From Fibrobacterota bacterium (GTDB lineage Bacteria > Fibrobacterota > Fibrobacteria > UBA11236), in NCBI GenBank assembly GCA_947466585.1, contig CANIEU010000006.1, forward strand, positions 58,124-122,123: a stretch of DNA of 64,000 nt. Reading direction: 5' to 3'. This document shows, in pieces, positions 1 through 8,087 of this stretch. Below the pieces are notes generated by a model. It made no database searches. It was not told where the DNA came from and was given only the letters and a program-made list of their open reading frames with translations. Position 1 is the stretch's first letter; each line of letters begins with the position of its first letter. Made by a program: the position numbers and the translations under genes.

Positions 1-1042
1 CGACCTCGACCTGCAATCGTTTAATCCCACTTTGGAGAACGTCACCCTCGATGAGATGAAATCGCTGGGACTCGAGCTCGAAATTCAAGCCAAGAACGGC
101 CCGCATGCGGATGCGCGCATCGAAAACGTGCCGTATCTCGGCGTCTCCCGCAGCGGGGGATATTCCCTGATCGCGAATTCGAATGGCGTGCTGTACGAAT
201 CGAGGTCGAATAGTGTTTCGGCCTATGTGGGCGTGGTCGCCAAGCAAGGCGAGATCAAGAAAATGGGCGTGTTCGGTCGAGGGGGTCGCCACTTCAACCA
301 CACGTTGTTCGACCCCGCCTACATGGCCCGCATGGCGGTGGAGCGCGGTATCGAATTGTTGGACGCGGCGCCGGTGCCCTCAGGCGCTTATCCGGTGGTG
401 TTCTCGCATCGCGTGAGCGAGCAACTCTTCGGCATGTTCGGCTCGCCGTTCTTCGCCGAGGCGGCGCAAAAAAGTCAGTCGCGCCTCAAGGACAAGGTCG
501 GTGAGCGCATCGCGTCGCCGCTGTTCAACCTCGTCAGCGATCCGCTGCTGCCCGGCATGCCCGGCTCGCACCTCTTCGACGGCGAAGGCGTCGCATCGCA
601 ACGGCTCGAAGTCGTGAAGGACGGCGTGCTACAAACCTACCTGTACAATTTGGAGTCGGCAAAAAAAGCGGGCGTGGTGCCCACGGGCACGGGTTCGCGC
701 GGTTACTCCGGAAAAGCCGGGACCGGTTTTGCGAATTACCTCGTTCCGCTGGGAACGCATTCGGTGGAAGATCTTTTGGCGCAGCATCCGAAATGTCTTT
801 TGATCGTAAAGCTCGAAGGCGGCTCGGGATGTTCGGCCATCTCCGGAGAAATCTCCATCGGCGCGCAAGGGTTCCTTTACGAAAACGGAGCGCGCGTGCG
901 CGCGGTGGATCGGATCACACTGAGCACGAACTTCTTCGATCTGCTGCAGAACATCGAGGGATTCTCGAACGAGTATTCCGACGCGTTCTCGTCGGTCAAG
1001 GTGCCGGACGTGCTGGTGAACCCGGTGCATGTGGCGGGGTGA
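1..1042 (+). CDS. pmbA: PmbA/TldE-type metalloprotease subunit, 5' end outside the window
   Basis: This is the C-terminal 346 residues of a TldD/PmbA (U62) family protein; the frame is open from base 2, so the start lies upstream. PmbA (TldE) pairs with TldD in a cytoplasmic protease that removes leader peptides and unfolded peptides. Family hallmarks are the motif SHRVSEQLFGMFGSPFFAEA near the middle, the stretch LFDGEGV, the motif GTGSRGYSG, and the closing block with GGSGCSAISGEISIGAQGF. The metal-binding HExxxH of this family belongs to TldD, and none is seen here, which favours PmbA. A TTG at 32 could be read as a start, but the family continues further N-terminal, so the gene is treated as truncated by the window edge. 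Confidence 0.88.
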   Translation, partial: DLDLQSFNPTLENVTLDEMKSLGLELEIQAKNGPHADARIENVPYLGVSRSGGYSLIANSNGVLYESRSNSVSAYVGVVAKQGEIKKMGVFGRGGRHFNHTLFDPAYMARMAVERGIELLDAAPVPSGAYPVVFSHRVSEQLFGMFGSPFFAEAAQKSQSRLKDKVGERIASPLFNLVSDPLLPGMPGSHLFDGEGVASQRLEVVKDGVLQTYLYNLESAKKAGVVPTGTGSRGYSGKAGTGFANYLVPLGTHSVEDLLAQHPKCLLIVKLEGGSGCSAISGEISIGAQGFLYENGARVRAVDRITLSTNFFDLLQNIEGFSNEYSDAFSSVKVPDVLVNPVHVAG

Positions 1043-1109
1043 CTTACAATTATTTTTTCTCGTCCCATTTTGGTTCTGATTATTGAGTGGAGAACGGTAA
1101 ACGAATAAA

Positions 1110-2105
1110 ATGAAGATCACGGTTCCCTTCTCCATTCTCGACCTCGCGCCGATTCCCGAAGGCTCGAACGCCTCCGACGCGTTACGGAACAGCCTGGGTC
1201 TCGCGCAGCATGCGGAACGATGGGGTTACAACCGCTACTGGCTCGCCGAGCATCACAATTTTATCGGGATCGCCAGCGCCGCCACATCCGTGTGTATCGC
1301 GTATGTCGCAGCCGGGACCCAAACGATCCGCCTCGGTGCCGGTGGCATCATGCTGCCGAACCATTCGCCGCTTGTGATTGCCGAACAATTCGGCACGCTT
1401 GAGGCCCTGCATCCCGGCCGTATCGACCTGGCCCTGGGGCGTGCACCGGGCACCGACCGCGAGACCGTACGCGCATTGCGGCGGCATCCCGAAGATTCGG
1501 ACGCTTTTCCCCAAGACGTATTGGAATTGCAAGCCTATTTCGCCGCTCCCCAAGAGGGACAACGCGTGCAGGCCGTACCCGGAACCGGTCTTGAAGTTCC
1601 CTTGTGGATTCTCGGTTCGAGTTTGTTCGGAGCACGGCTGGCGTCCGAGCTGGGGCTGCCTTATGCTTTCGCTTCACACTTTGCCTCGGCCTCCCTCATT
1701 CCCGCGTTGCAAATCTATCGGAATGGCTTCCGGGCCTCAAAACAGTTGGAGCGCTCGTATGCGATGGCCGGCGTCAATGTGGTGGTCGCCGACACCGATG
1801 CGGAGGCGCGCCGTCTCTTCACCTCGGTACAACAACAGTTTACGGGAATCCTGAGGGGCGTCCGGCGCCGTATTCAACCACCCATCGAGGACATCGATTC
1901 CTTTTGGACTCCCGAGGAGCGCGTGCGTGCAAGCGAGATGCTGAGGTACGCCTTCGTAGGCTCGCCGGAGACCGTCCGCTCCGGGTTAAGTGGATTTTTA
2001 AAGGCCACGGGGGTGGACGAGGTGATCGTGACCACGATGCTTCATGACCATGGTGCGCGTATCCGGTCGTATGAGTTGCTGGCGGAGATAGCGGGAAGCT
2101 TGTAA
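1110..2105 (+). CDS. LLM-class flavin-dependent oxidoreductase (MsnO8/YhbW-like)
   Basis: A 331-residue bacterial luciferase-like TIM-barrel protein. It opens with the subgroup signature [12 protein letters not shown], followed by RYWLAEHHN, the segment [20 protein letters not shown] and [13 protein letters not shown]. These match the single-component MsnO8/YhbW group, which uses reduced FMN or F420. The substrate cannot be told from sequence. It starts at an ATG 67 bases after pmbA. A run resembling a Shine-Dalgarno (GGAGAACGG) lies about 15 bases upstream, a rather long spacing. It has no obvious partner gene. Confidence 0.85.
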   Translation: MKITVPFSILDLAPIPEGSNASDALRNSLGLAQHAERWGYNRYWLAEHHNFIGIASAATSVCIAYVAAGTQTIRLGAGGIMLPNHSPLVIAEQFGTLEALHPGRIDLALGRAPGTDRETVRALRRHPEDSDAFPQDVLELQAYFAAPQEGQRVQAVPGTGLEVPLWILGSSLFGARLASELGLPYAFASHFASASLIPALQIYRNGFRASKQLERSYAMAGVNVVVADTDAEARRLFTSVQQQFTGILRGVRRRIQPPIEDIDSFWTPEERVRASEMLRYAFVGSPETVRSGLSGFLKATGVDEVIVTTMLHDHGARIRSYELLAEIAGSL

Positions 2106-2178
2106 TCCGGAAATTAGACGCGCTCATCCTTCTGAAGGGTTGTCACAACTCGGAGCAAAAACCGCTTAAATTGGCTTC

Positions 2179-2469
2179 ATGCATTCTACCAACGTCACCA
2201 CCTGGCTCGGCACCACCGCCGCGCTTCTCACCAGCATCTCCTTCGTGCCGCAAGTACTCAAAATCCTGAAGACGGGAAATACCTCTGGAATTTCCCTCAT
2301 CATGTATGCCTTATTCGTCACCGGCGTCGCCTGCTGGCTCGTGTGGGGAATGTTTCTGGGGCAAACACCCGTCGTCATCGCCAACGGACTGACGCTGATC
2401 CTTTCATCAGCCGTTCTGTTCCTCAAAATCAGGGCGGTGGCACAGGGTCGCGAAAACCTTTGGGATTAA
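2179..2469 (+). CDS. SemiSWEET-type sugar transporter (PQ-loop)
   Basis: A 96-residue membrane protein with three predicted helices and the PQ-loop signature SISFVPQVLKILKTGNTSG in the first helix. The length and single triple-helix bundle are those of bacterial SemiSWEETs, which dimerise to make a sugar uniporter. The third helix carries the conserved-type asparagine (VIANGLTLIL). Substrate is unknown. It is followed 46 bases later by an FUSC-like gene on the same strand, but a functional link is not evident. Confidence 0.85.
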   Translation: MHSTNVTTWLGTTAALLTSISFVPQVLKILKTGNTSGISLIMYALFVTGVACWLVWGMFLGQTPVVIANGLTLILSSAVLFLKIRAVAQGRENLWD

Positions 2470-2515
2470 GCGGGCGCTCACCGGTAAAGTTGTTGGGAAA
2501 AGGCATTTTTAGTCC

Positions 2516-3124
2516 GTGAGTCTGCCCCAACCGTTGAACCGTCCGCACATTCGCCTCGCCAGCCGGATCTTCCACCGGCTTCTCGGTCACTTGACGCGCG
2601 ACCCACTCGCCTTCCATTATGCGGTGCGTATTTTCATCGGGACCGCATTTCTTTGGATCCTGCTACAACGCCTGGGCGATACCCACGCCATCTGGGCGAT
2701 CATCAGTATGGTGTTTGTCACGGAACCGCACATCAAAAGCGCGATGGAAAGTTTCCGTTTGCGCCTTTACAATACCGCCGTGGGTTGCGCCATCGCCATT
2801 CTCTCGCTGATGATCGCAGGTCCGCGCGCGTGGACGCTCCCGATCGGCGTGACGCTCGCGGTACTGCTCTCGACGCGCGCCCCCTCCTCCCCCGCCAGTT
2901 GGCGGTCCACCCCCATCGCCGCCGGGGTGGTTCTCACTGCCGGATTGACGGCCAAGTCGTGGTCGGTGGGGTTGCAGGTCGCGCTGATCCGCGCCGGCGA
3001 AGTGTTGCTCGGCGGATTCACCGCCATCGCCATCGCTTGGCTGGTGGCCTTGGTCTGGCTTCCCGAAGAAGAGAAGCTTTCCGAGGAAAAAAAGGCCGAA
3101 ACGGGAGAAGGAACGCCTGTGTGA
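2516..3124 (+). CDS. FUSC-family / aromatic acid exporter-like inner-membrane protein
   Basis: A 202-residue protein with about six hydrophobic segments. It matches the membrane half of the FUSC/ArAE family, with the characteristic WAIISMVFVTEPHIKSAMES segment and RLYNTAVGCAIAILSL. It lacks the large cytosolic domain of AaeB-type exporters and so is a short, half-size member. The start is a GTG at 2516; no strong Shine-Dalgarno is visible and this is the first in-frame start. The C-terminus is a charged Glu/Lys tail. It ends only about 42 bases before the RNase P RNA. Transport substrate is unknown. Confidence 0.7.
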   Translation: MSLPQPLNRPHIRLASRIFHRLLGHLTRDPLAFHYAVRIFIGTAFLWILLQRLGDTHAIWAIISMVFVTEPHIKSAMESFRLRLYNTAVGCAIAILSLMIAGPRAWTLPIGVTLAVLLSTRAPSSPASWRSTPIAAGVVLTAGLTAKSWSVGLQVALIRAGEVLLGGFTAIAIAWLVALVWLPEEEKLSEEKKAETGEGTPV

Positions 3125-3166
3125 GCGGGATCGGGCTTTCCTACCTTTCCCCCTGCGTTTCTCGAA

Positions 3167-3573
3167 GGAAGCGGACTGGATGGCCGCTGGTTTCCGCGCA
3201 AGCGGGGGCTGGAGGAAAGTCCGGGCACCACAGGACAGGATGCCGGCTAACGGCCGGACGCCGCGAGGCGATGGAAAGTGCCACAGAAAATAAACCGCCC
3301 CCGGTGACTTCGGTCGCCGACGGGTAAGGGTGAAACGGCGAGGTAAGAGCTCACCGCGTTCGTGGCAACACGAATGGCAGGGCAAACCCCATCCGGTGCA
3401 AGACCAAATAGGGCAGCCTGCTCACGCACGGACGGTTCGTCCGGTTGCGGCGTAAGTCGCATGGGTTGCCGGGTAGGTTGCTAGAGGCGCACAGTAATGT
3501 GCGTCCCAGAGGGATGGCCATCCCGTGCGTCGCAAGACGTGCGAGACAAAACCCGGCTTACAGGTCCGCTTTT
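3167..3573 (+). ncRNA. rnpB: RNase P RNA, bacterial class A
   Basis: About 407 bases with the universal landmarks of the RNase P ribozyme in order: GGAGGAAAGTCCGGGC, ACAGAAAATAAACCGCC, GGTAAGGGTGAAACGG, GGTAAGAGCTCACCG, GCAAGACCAAATAG, AGAGGGATGGCCATCC and the 3' landmark ACAAAACCCGGCTTAC. The two ends pair as helix P1 (AAGCGGAC near 3169 with GTCCGCTT near 3564). A T-run directly after P1 probably serves as terminator. The RNA matures tRNA 5' ends together with the RnpA protein. Protein-coding calls across this stretch are spurious. Confidence 0.96.
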
Positions 3574-3606
3574 TTCGGGAAATCCACAATCCGGACAGAC
3601 CGGGTA

Positions 3607-3700
3607 TTCGTACCGATATTCGTACTCCTACTCGTACGCGTACTCGTACTCGAATTAAAAACCGCAGCGAGTACGAGTAGGAGTACGAAGTACGAGTACG
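3607..3700. repeat. Degenerate GTACGAGTAC-type repeat forming an inverted pair
   Basis: A low-complexity spacer built of TACTCG/CGAGTA words. The left arm, 3619-3637, is a perfect 19-base reverse complement of the right arm at 3671-3689, and further words on each side also pair. The right arm runs straight into the ATG at 3701, so the normal ribosome-binding region of the next gene is replaced by repeat sequence. It would fold as a long hairpin in the mRNA leader. It belongs with the other short-unit spacer repeats in this window. Confidence 0.85.
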
Positions 3701-5470
3701 ATGAAGTTCATGCGCCGCACATTCCGGATTCCATCCCTCGCCTTTCTGATTTTCGGATTCGCGATGATCGCGCACGCTGGCGAAGACCGTTTCTTCAAGG
3801 CGACTCCAGGGTTCAGTCGCGCCAAAGATCTGCCCGACAGCCTCCAGGGCTCCGTCTCGACGATCGAGTTCCACATCTACGACGCCTTTGAAGGCTCCGA
3901 AACCCACAGCCCCTTGGAACGCGGGCTCTACGAGCTCGGGAACCAACTGCACATCGACACGCGCGAAGCCACCCTGCGCCGCCGACTTCCCTTCCGCAAC
4001 GGCGACAGCGTGAGCATCGACGGCTTACAGGAAGCGGAGAAACACCTGCGCGCCGAAGAATTTTTGGCGGATGCCATCATCGAGGTGCAGCGGCTTCCCG
4101 ATTCGACCTTTGCAGTGAAGGTCACTACCTATGACCAATGGAGCACCGTACTCGGCGTCAGCTTGGCCCGCAAGGGCGGAGAATGGACCGGCTGGCTGGG
4201 ACCGGTGGAAAGCAATCTGCTCGGCACGGGCCAACGTCTCGGATTTTTCCTGAGTCACGACATCGAACGGGACAGCCGCTGGCTCGACTACAGCAATACC
4301 GCATTCACCCCGTGGCGCCTGAACCTGCTGGGCCAATATGCCTGGCTCTCCGACGGCTTTTCGTACGCCTTCGGGCTCTCGAATCCGATCCGCACGCGCG
4401 GACAACGGTGGGGATTCGCACTATCCGCCACAGGCTACGAGTTCTCCGAAACCCAATATCTCTCCGGAAACGACCTCGACCGCCTCGCAGACGAGGGCCG
4501 ACTTGACTCGGCGGGACGCAGGCTGATCGGCGGATCCACGGTTCTCGGCCAATGGCAACGCACGCAAAGCCAAAGCCTTTACGCCGGAGTGACCCGCTCC
4601 TACGGGACGACTTTGAAGCGTTCGATCACGCCCTTCTACCAACGGTACACCCGCGACACGGTTCCCAACTATGGCTACGGCGTTCCGCTCGTAGTGCGAT
4701 CCACTCGTGACAGCCTCGGCATCCCCCTCGTGCGCCCCGCCTACGATACCCGCAACGACGAGATCCTCGGCGCCACTATCAGCATCTATCGATACGCCTT
4801 TAAAACAGTGCACAACTTCCGCAACCTCAAATGGAGTGAGAACATCGAGACGGGTTGGCGTCTATCGGCCTCTGCGGGACAAAACCAAGGTTGGCTGGGG
4901 GCGCAGAGCCAAAGCGCCTATCTCGCTTACGCGGGCGTATACAACGACGCTTGGCACGACGCCCTCTTTTTCAACTCGTCGGCGTCGCTGCGGCATTTCG
5001 TGAACGGAACAGGCGCCGTTGAAAACGGTTCGGCTACCGGCTCAATCGAAACCCAATGGAAACCCCTACCCCTGATCGCGTCGGTGTTGATCGCCCAGTA
5101 CGACCAAATCTTTGCGAGCCCGCAGGCGCAACGCCTTTATCTCGGTGAGGAGTCCGGCTTGCTGGGCTATCCGAACTTCTATTACGCCGGTCGCAAACGC
5201 ATTTTGGCTTCTGCGGAGCAGCGCATTTTCCCGCCATGGGAATTCGCGACCGTGGCTCCCGCCTTGGCCGCATTCGTGAATGCGGGGAATGCGTGGGATG
5301 ACGGTAATCTCCGCGCGGGGGACCTGCACTATGCCGCAGGCATCGGACTCCGGCTCGGGGCAACGCGCTCGGTACAAAAAGTCGTGAACCATATCAATCT
5401 GACGTGGCCGGTCGGAGAAAAAAACGTACACGGTCCGGTATTCGGATTGCGCGCGGCCAAGAGCTTGTGA
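3701..5470 (+). CDS. Outer-membrane beta-barrel protein with N-terminal POTRA-like domain (Omp85-like)
   Basis: A 589-residue exported protein. A signal peptide ending around AHA-GE (residues 1-26) is followed by a region resembling one POTRA domain at roughly residues 75-145 (RRRLPFRNGDSVSIDGLQEA, LADAIIEVQRLPD). After this comes a long barrel with alternating hydrophobic strands. The C-terminal part resembles Omp85 barrels (RILASAEQRIFPPWEFATVA, AAFVNAGNAWDD). That suggests a surface-antigen or TamA/BamA-superfamily outer-membrane protein. It is too short, with only one POTRA, to be BamA itself. The start abuts a repeat hairpin and has no clear Shine-Dalgarno; an in-frame ATG at 3710 is an alternative. 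Confidence 0.7.
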   Translation: MKFMRRTFRIPSLAFLIFGFAMIAHAGEDRFFKATPGFSRAKDLPDSLQGSVSTIEFHIYDAFEGSETHSPLERGLYELGNQLHIDTREATLRRRLPFRNGDSVSIDGLQEAEKHLRAEEFLADAIIEVQRLPDSTFAVKVTTYDQWSTVLGVSLARKGGEWTGWLGPVESNLLGTGQRLGFFLSHDIERDSRWLDYSNTAFTPWRLNLLGQYAWLSDGFSYAFGLSNPIRTRGQRWGFALSATGYEFSETQYLSGNDLDRLADEGRLDSAGRRLIGGSTVLGQWQRTQSQSLYAGVTRSYGTTLKRSITPFYQRYTRDTVPNYGYGVPLVVRSTRDSLGIPLVRPAYDTRNDEILGATISIYRYAFKTVHNFRNLKWSENIETGWRLSASAGQNQGWLGAQSQSAYLAYAGVYNDAWHDALFFNSSASLRHFVNGTGAVENGSATGSIETQWKPLPLIASVLIAQYDQIFASPQAQRLYLGEESGLLGYPNFYYAGRKRILASAEQRIFPPWEFATVAPALAAFVNAGNAWDDGNLRAGDLHYAAGIGLRLGATRSVQKVVNHINLTWPVGEKNVHGPVFGLRAAKSL

Positions 5471-5602
5471 ACCACGGCTCGCACGCTGCGGAACAAGACC
5501 ATTTCCGTGTAAAAAGCCCGGACTTTTTGGCAAGGCTGGAAGTAAATTAACCGTCCCGGGAATACCCCTGATCTCGGGTGTTCTACCCTCACGGAAACCT
5601 TC

Positions 5603-7045
5603 ATGCTCGCCCGAAAACTCGCCAAATACCTGCTCTTGATCGCGGACTTCGCCGCCATCAATGTCGCTTTGGCCATCCTGTTCTGGCTCCACTACCGCAG
5701 CGGCTGGTTCACGGGGATGCAGAACCTCGGCCGCAGCTACCTTGATTTCGCCCAGCTCGGGTTGCTGGTCAGCATCGTCTGGCTGCTTTATTTCTTCTTT
5801 CGCGGACTGTACCGGGATTGGTCACTGCACTCCCGCGCGGTACACGTCGCCCTCGTCTCCCGCGACATCACGCTGTTCTGCCTTTTCCTGCTCGCCGTCA
5901 TCGCCGGGTCGTACGCCCTCGAAGCGTGGAAGGAGATGCGCTTTCTCGACATCTTCACGGCCAGGCGCTTCATGACCGTGATGGTCTACTGGTTGGTGTT
6001 CCTGGTCCTCATCAATGCCTTTCGCCTCGTGGCACTCTCCGCGATCCGCGCCCTCCTCGTGCGGGGCCGGGGCATGGACCGGCTACTGATCCTCGGCGCC
6101 ACCGAGGCCGGCAAGAACATCCACCACGCCATCGCGTCCGCCCCCGAACTCGGCTGGAAGGCTGCGGGTTTCGTAGAACAGAATCCCATTTTCAAGGGTG
6201 CGGAATTCGACGGCTTGCCGGTGCTGGGCAAGTATTCCGACCTCCCCCACCTGATCATCCTCCACCGCGTGGGCGGCCTCATCATCAGCCACGAGTCCTC
6301 GTCGCACAATGAAATACTCCGCGTACTCTCCTATGTCGCCGAGTTCCAACTCACGGTGTTCATCGTCCCCGACTTGTACGATGCGGCTACGGGACATTTC
6401 AAGACCAACACCGTGCACGGTATCGCACTCAAAGAACTCTTTCCGGAGCACATGCCCGCCTGGGAAGCCAATCTCAAGCGCCTGCTCGACCTCTCCGTAT
6501 CGGCAGTCAGCCTCATTTTCACCTTCCCGTTGATGCTGATCATCGCCGTGTTGATTCGTCTCGATTCACGCGGCCCGGTGCTGTACTCCCAGGAACGTGT
6601 CGGTCAATACGGCCGCATCTTTCTGCTCTACAAGCTGCGCACCATGCGCACCGACGCCGAAGCCGGCGGACCTCAGTGGGCCTCGCAAAACGATCCCCGC
6701 ATCACGCGCCTCGGCCGCTTTTTACGTAAAACGCGACTTGATGAAATTCCACAACTCTGGAACGTGCTGGTGGGCGACATGAGTCTGGTGGGGCCTCGCC
6801 CCGAGCGCGAGCACTTCATCAATCAGCTGCGCAACGAAGTGCCGCTGTACCTGCAGCGCCTGAAGATGAAGCCCGGTCTGACCGGCTGGGCGCAGGTCAA
6901 ACATCATTACGACAAGAACATCGAAGACGTCAAAACCAAGGTGCTGTTCGACCTGTGGTACTTCGAAAACATGTCGCTTCCGCTCGACATCGTCATCCTG
7001 CTGCGCACCGTTTGGGTCGTATTTACCGGCAAGGGTGCTCACTAA
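5603..7045 (+). CDS. Exopolysaccharide polyprenyl-phosphate sugar phosphotransferase
   Basis: A 480-residue WcaJ/WbaP-type enzyme that loads the first sugar-phosphate onto undecaprenyl phosphate for exopolysaccharide or O-antigen synthesis. The N-terminal half has about four membrane helices and a CoA-binding-like segment ([18 protein letters not shown]). The C-terminal half is the catalytic sugar-transferase domain with [46 protein letters not shown] and PGLTGWAQV. The likely sugar is glucose or galactose phosphate, which cannot be decided here. It stands alone without neighbouring glycosyltransferases. Confidence 0.92.
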   Translation: MLARKLAKYLLLIADFAAINVALAILFWLHYRSGWFTGMQNLGRSYLDFAQLGLLVSIVWLLYFFFRGLYRDWSLHSRAVHVALVSRDITLFCLFLLAVIAGSYALEAWKEMRFLDIFTARRFMTVMVYWLVFLVLINAFRLVALSAIRALLVRGRGMDRLLILGATEAGKNIHHAIASAPELGWKAAGFVEQNPIFKGAEFDGLPVLGKYSDLPHLIILHRVGGLIISHESSSHNEILRVLSYVAEFQLTVFIVPDLYDAATGHFKTNTVHGIALKELFPEHMPAWEANLKRLLDLSVSAVSLIFTFPLMLIIAVLIRLDSRGPVLYSQERVGQYGRIFLLYKLRTMRTDAEAGGPQWASQNDPRITRLGRFLRKTRLDEIPQLWNVLVGDMSLVGPRPEREHFINQLRNEVPLYLQRLKMKPGLTGWAQVKHHYDKNIEDVKTKVLFDLWYFENMSLPLDIVILLRTVWVVFTGKGAH

Positions 7046-7090
7046 GAATTCATTAGGGGGCGCAGTGACCTCTTCGTGCGGTACGCTGCG

Positions 7091-7930
7091 TTAACCCGGG
7101 ATTCCGGCGGATAACTGGCGAACCTGTTCTTCGATCGCCGCATCGGCGGGCAGAGACGGCTCGGGTGTCGCCGCCAGAAATTTCGGGGCCGCGGCAAACA
7201 ACAAGAGACACAACGCTTCCAGCTTCAGCTTCCATTTGGCGCGGCTGCGCGGCCAATGCCCGCCTTCCCAAATCGGCCAACTCCGCTCTTCGGCATACTT
7301 TTCCAGCTTGGCCGTTGGACGGATGCAGTTCGGATGCGACACGAACTCGAGCAAGGGAATATCGTGATGATGATCGGAGTAGGCGAAGCCGCCGCTCCCG
7401 GCAGCGGCATACCCGAGGGCGCGCAAGCGCCGGATTTTATTGGCCCCGCGCAGGTTCCCGTCACGGTAGCGGGGAAAGCGGAGAATACCGCCCGCCAAAT
7501 TATTCAAATCCATCTGGGTGCCCAGCAATACCGTGTCGGGAGGAAAAAACTCCGCGAGGTATTTGAGGTAGAACGTTCCGCTGGCTGAAATCACCACCGA
7601 GCCGTGACCGAGGCGATGATGGGCCCACAGGCGCGCCAATACGGGCCCATGAAAGCGGAAGGACAGATCGCCGCGGACAAAGCCGCGTGCCAAGGCATCG
7701 AGGGCTTCGGGCTTTTCAAACACCAGCGGCCACAGAAAAACGCGTTTGAGCATGTGGCTATTGATGATCCGGGACGCGAGCAAAACCAGTCCGACGCAGT
7801 TGGCGATCTGAAAGACGCGCATCAAAGGCCGGCGGGCATAGTAGTACCGTTGCCAGTACAGGATGCTGTCGCCCTCGATGAGGGTGCCGTCATAGTCGAA
7901 AAACGCGGTGGGGGGAGTCTGTGCGGGCAC
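7091..7930 (-). CDS. HAD-IB family hydrolase (SerB/PSPase-like phosphatase)
   Basis: About 279 residues with the HAD motifs FFDYDGTLIEGDS (nucleophile Asp), VVISASGTFYLKYLA (motif II) and FAYSDHHHDIPLLEFV (motif IV). These match the HAD-IB group of small-molecule phosphatases that includes phosphoserine phosphatase. The chosen start is the GTG at 7930, because upstream in-frame codons lie entirely in the low-complexity spacer repeat. No Shine-Dalgarno is visible. The C-terminal 50 residues contain a hydrophobic segment (LEALCLLLFAAAPKFLAA). It converges with the sugar transferase and diverges from the DUF4954 gene. Confidence 0.82.
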   Translation of the reverse strand: MPAQTPPTAFFDYDGTLIEGDSILYWQRYYYARRPLMRVFQIANCVGLVLLASRIINSHMLKRVFLWPLVFEKPEALDALARGFVRGDLSFRFHGPVLARLWAHHRLGHGSVVISASGTFYLKYLAEFFPPDTVLLGTQMDLNNLAGGILRFPRYRDGNLRGANKIRRLRALGYAAAGSGGFAYSDHHHDIPLLEFVSHPNCIRPTAKLEKYAEERSWPIWEGGHWPRSRAKWKLKLEALCLLLFAAAPKFLAATPEPSLPADAAIEEQVRQLSAGIPG

Positions 7931-8087
7931 GGAGGGAAAGTAGGAAGTAGGAAGAAGGAAGTAAGCGGAAAATAGCGGGAATCCACTTTTTCTCGCCCAA
8001 ATTGATGCATACCCCCACCCTCCCAACCCCTACTTCCGACTTTCGACACCCGACTTCCGACTGACCACCACCTACTATCTTCTCCCC
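7931..8087. repeat. Short-unit repeat spacer between divergent genes
   Basis: The 157-base spacer between two divergent genes consists of GGAAGTA words on the left (7936-7965) and GACTTCCGAC/CTTTCGACA words on the right (8031-8063). Read on the opposite strand, the right arm becomes GTCGGAAGTCGG-type words, so the arms are loosely complementary. No clear promoter elements were found, although both genes should start transcription here. Confidence 0.7.

Noticed and set aside
3130..3600. Short frames across the RNase P RNA
   Set aside because: The region is explained by rnpB landmarks; the frames have no start signals or similarity.
3607..3700. CRISPR-like look of short repeated words
   Set aside because: No constant repeat-spacer period, no cas genes and unit lengths of 5-10 bases. 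The same holds at 7931, 49107 and 63890.
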